From Lactobacillus xylocopicola (GTDB taxonomy: Bacteria; Bacillota; Bacilli; Lactobacillales; Lactobacillaceae): a stretch of DNA of 64,000 nt. The stretch is taken from NCBI RefSeq assembly GCF_033096005.1, contig NZ_AP026803.1:1544001-1608000 (forward strand). The letters run 5' to 3'. The position numbers were made by a program, and so were the translations under genes. Each line of letters opens with the position of its first letter. Positions within the stretch are counted from its first letter, which is position 1. This document shows, piece after piece, positions 59,283 through 64,000 of this stretch. The notes under the pieces are model-generated. The model saw only the letters and a program-made list of their open reading frames with translations, searched no databases and was not told the DNA's origin.

Positions 59283-60437
59283 ATGCCACACGTAGAAATC
59301 ATGATGCACTTGCTTGAGCTCCTTAATCAAAACCAATCATTTATTGAACTTTCACTTGTTTTGTTTGCTTTTGTTATTATTTTTTTAATTTCTTGGTTGA
59401 TTGAACCTCGTAGGTTGCTTAATGGTATTCTTTTTACTGCTTTCCTAATAATGTTAGGTTTTTGGCTAACCGTTATTGTCATGGCGACCAAGATTCATGC
59501 TTTAAGAATGATTTATGTTGTCTTCCTAATGACTTTTATTGTAACCGTCACTTTGGTTGCGGCTTTTTCTTGGCTATTTTTCTTATGGAACGCATATTTT
59601 GTCTGGAAACATGAAGGTCATACCCTAACCAACTCCCTCACCTTTTTTACCGGTCTGGTGCTTTTGCTGTTTTGGGTAATTGCCTTACTCAGTCCACTTA
59701 GCAGTTTGCCGAATTGGACCAAAACACTATTATATTGTCCAATTGCCATCATCCTCTACCTGCTCTTAGTTGCGTATAACTTTTTAGTCAACCTGGCTCT
59801 TTACCAACTTGTTCCACGCCACTATCACCAAGATTATTTGATTGTGCTTGGAGCTGGGCTGAGCAATGGAGATACTGTAACGCCCCTATTAGCAGGACGG
59901 ATCAACCGTGCAATCGAATTTGCCCAAAAACAAGTTGCCAAGGGCCAATCAATGCCCAAACTGATTATGTCTGGCGGTCAAGGAAATGATGAAAAAATTG
60001 CCGAAGCGCAAGCGATGGCTGAGTATGCACTGGCGCATGGTATTGACCCAGATGACCTTCTGCTTGAAACGGAATCGAAAAACACCAGCCAAAATATGCA
60101 GTTCTCTGCTCAAGTAGCCGCCAAGGACTTCGGCAACAATAGCTACCGCGCAAAATTCTTCAGCAACAACTATCACATTTTGCGTGCAGCGCTAGTTGCC
60201 AAGAGTATAGGCCTCAAGGCTAATGGGGTTGGCTGCTATACCAGATTCTACTATCTGCCTAACGCAATTGTTCGCGAATTCGCTGGTGTTTTATTATTTC
60301 AGAAGAAACGGCACCTTGTTGTTATTTTAGGAATTACGGTTTTATTTATGATTTATGCTCTTTTGCAATTATCTAGTGTTTATACTTTTATAAATAAATT
60401 AGTCTATTTTATATGTTTGTTTTTTAAAAAATGGTAG
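59283..60437 (+). CDS. YdcF/SanA-type (DUF218) membrane protein
   Basis: A 384-residue protein. The first half has about five membrane helices (residues 15-165); the second half is a DUF218 domain: YLIVLGAGLSNGDTVTPLLA, GRINRAIEFA, LIMSGGQGNDEKIAEAQAMA, SKNTSQNM and YHILRAALVA. A final hydrophobic stretch (VVILGITVLFMIYALLQLSS) ends it. DUF218 proteins act in envelope biogenesis. The start is uncertain (ATG at 59283 or 59301; no good ribosome site). Confidence 0.82.
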   Translation: MPHVEIMMHLLELLNQNQSFIELSLVLFAFVIIFLISWLIEPRRLLNGILFTAFLIMLGFWLTVIVMATKIHALRMIYVVFLMTFIVTVTLVAAFSWLFFLWNAYFVWKHEGHTLTNSLTFFTGLVLLLFWVIALLSPLSSLPNWTKTLLYCPIAIILYLLLVAYNFLVNLALYQLVPRHYHQDYLIVLGAGLSNGDTVTPLLAGRINRAIEFAQKQVAKGQSMPKLIMSGGQGNDEKIAEAQAMAEYALAHGIDPDDLLLETESKNTSQNMQFSAQVAAKDFGNNSYRAKFFSNNYHILRAALVAKSIGLKANGVGCYTRFYYLPNAIVREFAGVLLFQKKRHLVVILGITVLFMIYALLQLSSVYTFINKLVYFICLFFKKW

Positions 60438-60481
60438 AATATCTATCGGTAATTACTTATATTAAGGAAAAGGGATAAGAT

Positions 60482-62836
60482 ATGTTGCAATTAAAGCATT
60501 TACGTAAGTCGTACCATGTGGGGGATACCGTAACACATGCGCTCGACGACGTAACCATTTCATTTCGCAATCAGGAGTTCGTTGCAATTTTAGGACCTAG
60601 TGGTTCTGGAAAAACCACACTGTTAAACGTCATTGGTGGTCTTGACCGTTATGATACTGAAGACTTTAATTATTATTATAATGGCGATCTAATTATTAAC
60701 GGCCAGTCCACCGAAGACTTTAAAGAGACAGACTGGGACGCATACCGCAACAATTCGATTGGCTTTGTATTTCAAAACTATAATTTAATCTCGCACTTGA
60801 CTATCATTGCTAACGTTGAACTCGGAATGAATCTATCTGGTTTACCCGCAAGTGAACGACGCGAACGTGCAATTGCTGCCCTTACCCAAGTTGGCTTAAA
60901 AGACCAGATTACTAAGCGCCCCAATCAACTTTCTGGTGGACAAATGCAACGAGTGGCTATTGCCCGCGCTTTAGCTAATGATCCCGACATTTTACTGTGC
61001 GATGAGCCCACCGGGGCACTTGATACTGAAACTTCAGAACAAATCATGAAATTGATTAAAAAGCTTTCAAATGATCGCTTAGTTATTATGGTTACACACA
61101 ACCCGGAGTTGGCCGAAGAATATGCCACCCGCATCGTTAACTTCCAAGATGGTAAAATTCTTAGTGACTCAAATCCATTTACTCCTGTAGACGAACCGAG
61201 TACCTTTGAATTAAAGCGGACCAAGATGTCATATTGGAACGCAATTAAATTGAGCTTTACCAATATTATGACTAAAAAAGGGCGAACGGCCCTAACCGCT
61301 TTTGCATCAAGCATTGGGATTATTTCGATTGCCATTGTCTTGGCCTTATCCAACGGTTTTCAAAAGCAGATTGACACAACGATGAGTAAGGCTTTGGCTA
61401 AGTATCCGGTCACTATCACCCAAACTACCACTGATACCAGTAATGATGCGGATGAAGAAAAATATGTCAAAAGCCGGGGCTATGTCACGGCAGCTCCAAA
61501 TTACTTACAACAAACGACACACAAAAACAAAATTTCCCAAAACTACCTTGATTATGTAAAAAAAATCGACCCCAATTATGCCAACAACATTTCTTATCAG
61601 TTAGGGGTAAATCTCAATCTCTTAGGAAATGTCAACGGTAAAATCAAACGCATCCAGTTCTCTTCGATTTTACCTGGTGAAACCGAATCACAATCATCTT
61701 CTTCAGTTGAAATGCCTAATATTTCTTTCGCAGGTTCGACCATTTTTCCAACTTCACTAAATAAGAACAAGAGCAATTTTCTGCAAGAAAACTACCGACT
61801 CTTATCGGGTTCTTGGCCGAGCAAGCCAACTGACCTGGTATTAGTAGTCAATAATCAGAATTCAGTTGATGTTAATGTACTTAAAAACCTGGGCATCAAG
61901 ATTAACCCCGGTGAAAAGCTCAAATTCAAACAGATGGTTGGCACTAAGTACAAAGTAATTGCTAACGATAACTACTATCAAAAATTACCCAGAAATATGT
62001 TTGTCCCTAAAAAAGTCAGCAAGGCCATGTATGATAGCAGCAAGGTTGAACTGAAAATTTCTGGTATCATCAGATTGAAAAACACAGACTCCATGGCCCT
62101 ATTATCAGAAGGAATTGTTTACAACGATCAATTGGCTCAAGAAATTGTCAAGCAGAATAAAAATTCTGTTATTGTCAAAACTCAAAAGAAGACAAAACAG
62201 AATGTTATGACTGGACAGAACATGAATGCAACTGCCAAGAAACAAATGATGCAATCGATTGGTAGTTCCAATCTTCCCACCGGCATTATGATTTATCCCA
62301 ATAATTTCGAATCTAAGGACAAGGTTTTGGCCTACTTAAGAAAGTGGAACAAAGGCAAAAATAAAAGTGATCGCATTCTTTATACAGATATGTCTGATTC
62401 ACTTACATCCTTAATCGGTAAGCTACTAGGTGGAGTTACCGCAGTGTTAATTGCTTTTGCTGCCGTCTCGTTAATCACTTCCATGATTATGATTGGTATT
62501 TTAACTTATACTTCTGTTATCGAACGAACAAAAGAAATTGGCATCCTAAAGGCGATGGGTGCACGTAAAAAGGATATTATCCGGGTCTTTGATGCTGAAA
62601 CCTTTATCATAGGTATATTCTCAGGTGTTTTGGGTGTGACCTTAGCTTGTTTGCTGATTTTCCCAATTAATAGTCTATTATATTCCATTACTGATCTATC
62701 TAACATTGGTCAGTTAAACCCAATTCACGCACTAATCCTAATCTTGATTTCCACTATTCTAACCATGGTTGGTGGTCACATTCCTGCAAGAATGGCCGCT
62801 AAAAAAGATGCCGCGACCGCTCTACGAAGTGAATAA
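60482..62836 (+). CDS. ABC transporter, ATPase fused to FtsX-type permease (MacB-like)
   Basis: A 784-residue fusion. Residues 1-230 are an ABC ATPase: GPSGSGKTT (~39), signature [41 protein letters not shown]. The rest is an FtsX-type permease: one membrane helix at ~270-295, an extracellular domain of ~330 residues and three helices at the end with [20 protein letters not shown]. The arrangement is typical of MacB-like exporters of peptides, lipoproteins or antimicrobial agents in Gram-positives. No kinase/regulator pair adjoins. AAAGG precedes ATG. Confidence 0.88.
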   Translation: MLQLKHLRKSYHVGDTVTHALDDVTISFRNQEFVAILGPSGSGKTTLLNVIGGLDRYDTEDFNYYYNGDLIINGQSTEDFKETDWDAYRNNSIGFVFQNYNLISHLTIIANVELGMNLSGLPASERRERAIAALTQVGLKDQITKRPNQLSGGQMQRVAIARALANDPDILLCDEPTGALDTETSEQIMKLIKKLSNDRLVIMVTHNPELAEEYATRIVNFQDGKILSDSNPFTPVDEPSTFELKRTKMSYWNAIKLSFTNIMTKKGRTALTAFASSIGIISIAIVLALSNGFQKQIDTTMSKALAKYPVTITQTTTDTSNDADEEKYVKSRGYVTAAPNYLQQTTHKNKISQNYLDYVKKIDPNYANNISYQLGVNLNLLGNVNGKIKRIQFSSILPGETESQSSSSVEMPNISFAGSTIFPTSLNKNKSNFLQENYRLLSGSWPSKPTDLVLVVNNQNSVDVNVLKNLGIKINPGEKLKFKQMVGTKYKVIANDNYYQKLPRNMFVPKKVSKAMYDSSKVELKISGIIRLKNTDSMALLSEGIVYNDQLAQEIVKQNKNSVIVKTQKKTKQNVMTGQNMNATAKKQMMQSIGSSNLPTGIMIYPNNFESKDKVLAYLRKWNKGKNKSDRILYTDMSDSLTSLIGKLLGGVTAVLIAFAAVSLITSMIMIGILTYTSVIERTKEIGILKAMGARKKDIIRVFDAETFIIGIFSGVLGVTLACLLIFPINSLLYSITDLSNIGQLNPIHALILILISTILTMVGGHIPARMAAKKDAATALRSE

Positions 62837-62852
62837 AATATTATCATTAATT

Positions 62853-62896
62853 AAAACTCCTAATAATGTTACATGTGAAACAATGTTAGGAGTTTT
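62853..62896. terminator. Terminator after the ABC transporter
   Basis: AAAACTCCTAA (62853-62863) and TTAGGAGTTTT (62886-62896) form an 11-bp stem with T tail. Confidence 0.8.
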
Positions 62897-62948
62897 TGCT
62901 TGCCCAAGCTTTACGCTATTTACCCGCAAATCTTTCTAATTCAACTTA

Positions 62949-62978
62949 TTGACAAATTGGCATATACCAATTTATAAT
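62949..62978 (+). promoter_or_regulatory. nagB promoter with dre-like NagR/DasR operator
   Basis: Perfect TTGACA (62949-62954), 18-base spacer, TATAAT (62973-62978). The spacer is the palindrome AAATTGG-CATATA-CCAATTT, close to the GntR-family dre motif (TTGGTATAGACCAA), so a NagR-type repressor would occlude the promoter. Confidence 0.75.
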
Positions 62979-63006
62979 GAGCTTAATTAAATATGGAGGC
63001 AAAACT

Positions 63007-63723
63007 ATGAAAATTATTATCAAAGACACCAAAGCTAACGCTAGTACAGCAGCTTTTAAGCTTTTTAGTAAAGGTATCAAGCAGGGCGCTAAGGTCCTCG
63101 GCCTAGCTACCGGTTCTACTCCAGTAGATCTATATCGCGAATGGGTAGCAAGTGATTTAGATACTAGTGAGTTAACTAGTATTAATCTAGACGAATATGT
63201 CGGCCTAAGTCCAGACAACGATCAAAGTTACCATTATTTTATGCAGAAGCACCTATTTGAACAGAAGCCATTTAAGCAGTCATACGTTCCTGATGGTCTG
63301 AAGGCAGCGGCTGACCCGGAAGGTGTATCTGCTGAATACAACCAGATTATCAAAGATCACCCAATTGATATTCAGCTCCTAGGTCTTGGTCAAAACGGAC
63401 ACATCGCTTTTAACGAACCAGGAACTTCCTTTGATTCAATTACCCACGAAGTTAAGTTGACCGAAAACACCATTAAGGCCAACTCACGCTTCTTCAGCAC
63501 TATTGACGAAGTACCAAAAACGGCTATTTGTATGGGTATTGCCAATATTATGGCAGCAAAAGAAGTTATTATTATGGCCTTTGGTGAGAGCAAGGCTGAT
63601 GCAGTTAAAAAGATGATTGAGGGTCCGGTAACCGAAGCTGTGCCAGCCTCAATTCTGCAAAAACATGCAAATGTAACGGTAATAATCGATGAAGCAGCCG
63701 CAAGTAAACTGACTAACCGGTAA
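63007..63723 (+). CDS. nagB: Glucosamine-6-phosphate deaminase
   Basis: A 238-residue enzyme turning GlcN6P to fructose-6-phosphate and ammonia. Motifs are [17 protein letters not shown] (~30-46), [30 protein letters not shown] and [15 protein letters not shown]. The ATG at 63007 has GGAGG 8 bases before; the frame from 62977 runs into the promoter. Repression by an amino-sugar regulator is likely from the operator upstream. Single gene with a terminator after it. Confidence 0.94.
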   Translation: MKIIIKDTKANASTAAFKLFSKGIKQGAKVLGLATGSTPVDLYREWVASDLDTSELTSINLDEYVGLSPDNDQSYHYFMQKHLFEQKPFKQSYVPDGLKAAADPEGVSAEYNQIIKDHPIDIQLLGLGQNGHIAFNEPGTSFDSITHEVKLTENTIKANSRFFSTIDEVPKTAICMGIANIMAAKEVIIMAFGESKADAVKKMIEGPVTEAVPASILQKHANVTVIIDEAAASKLTNR

Positions 63724-63744
63724 AACACTAGTACCGGCTAACTT

Positions 63745-63780
63745 AAAAACAACCATTCATTATTATTGGATGGTTTTTGT
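63745..63780 (+). terminator. Terminator after nagB
   Basis: AACCATTC (63751-63758) and GGATGGTT (63768-63775) pair with one G-U, preceded by an A tract and followed by TTTT. Confidence 0.7.
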
Positions 63781-63885
63781 TTGCCTTCAATATATTAAGC
63801 AAATAATGTATATATAACGGTACCTTTAGTTAGCTTAATCACAAAATCAGTATTAGTATTAGTCTTAAGAAAGGGATGTGATCAG

Positions 63886-64000
63886 TTGAAGAAAATTAAA
63901 AAATGGTTGCTGGTTATGAGTATACTTTTATTGTTGCCTCTACCAGTATATCTTCTGTGGGAAACTAAAGGTTTTTGGCAAATGTATCTAAAAATTCACT
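63886..64000 (+). CDS. N-terminus of a membrane-anchored or secreted protein (cut by window edge)
   Basis: TTG at 63886 with AAGGGATG about 8 bases upstream starts a frame that runs to the window end: MKKIKKWLLVMSILLLLPLP then VYLLWETKGFWQMY. It is a basic start followed by a hydrophobic helix, i.e. a signal or anchor. The rest is outside the window, so the family is unknown. Confidence 0.55.
   Translation, partial: MKKIKKWLLVMSILLLLPLPVYLLWETKGFWQMYLKIH

Overview
The window reads as chromosomal DNA of a low-GC Firmicute, most likely a Lactobacillus of the L. acidophilus/helveticus/kefiranofaciens group. The reasons are an SLAP-domain surface protein, a dltXABCD operon, a CIRCE-controlled Clp ATPase, CcpA-type cre sites, LAB-type small families (DUF3737, DUF975, DUF915) and an acetylase-type lysine/DAP pathway behind an L-box. 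No rRNA, tRNA, CRISPR array or prophage was seen. The species is inference.

Layout. 1-0.8 kb: LytTR regulator plus a LiaF-like membrane protein, with candidate operator repeats. 1-6.8 kb: PTS operon on the minus strand (regulator with fused EIIA, EIIB, UlaA-type EIIC, TPR protein, class II aldolase, P-loop protein). 7-10.8 kb: decaying region with a FAD/FMN flavoprotein, a chimeric alcohol dehydrogenase/flavoprotein pseudogene and a truncated mannose-type EIIC. 11-14 kb: large UPF1-like SF1 helicase. 14.1-24.2 kb: lysine/DAP biosynthesis as two divergent units, lysA-dapH-dapL-dapA-dapB-patA-asd behind a lysine riboswitch, and lysC-dapF. 24.2-26.5 kb: SLAP protein, SLAP remnant and IS30 relic. 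26.6-32.4 kb: amino-acid permease, peptidase C26, ABC-F protein with an attenuator-like leader, ASCH protein, MerR-GNAT fusion. 32.6-34 kb: MerR-type promoter, a trace of an aldo/keto reductase and two flavodoxin-fold proteins, one with an export signal. 34-41 kb: MalY-type lyase, DUF3737, CMD pseudogene, cyclophilin-like protein, RibD-like reductase, isochorismatase, TSUP remnant, MazEF, branched-chain aminotransferase. 41-48.5 kb: Clp ATPase, and EIIC-DUF915 hydrolase-UvrA2 operon. 48.5-54 kb: DUF975, a candidate structured RNA and the dlt operon. 54-64 kb: CBS protein, hypothetical protein, P1B ATPase, CPBP protease, YdcF protein, ABC transporter, nagB behind a dre-like operator, and the start of a further gene.

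How they work together. The lysine genes supply meso-DAP/lysine for wall and protein synthesis; the riboswitch controls the lysA-asd arm. The dlt operon D-alanylates teichoic acids, and LiaF/LytTR, SLAP, YdcF and CPBP proteins fit an envelope theme. Accessory stretches (7-11, 24-26, 29, 32-33, 36-39, 58 kb) carry many gene remnants, typical of reductive evolution in dairy or host-adapted lactobacilli. The strongest unexplained signals are a promoter-stem-terminator RNA unit at 49.3-49.5 kb, the folded leader of the ABC-F gene, and the PTS operon whose only visible EIIA is fused to its regulator.
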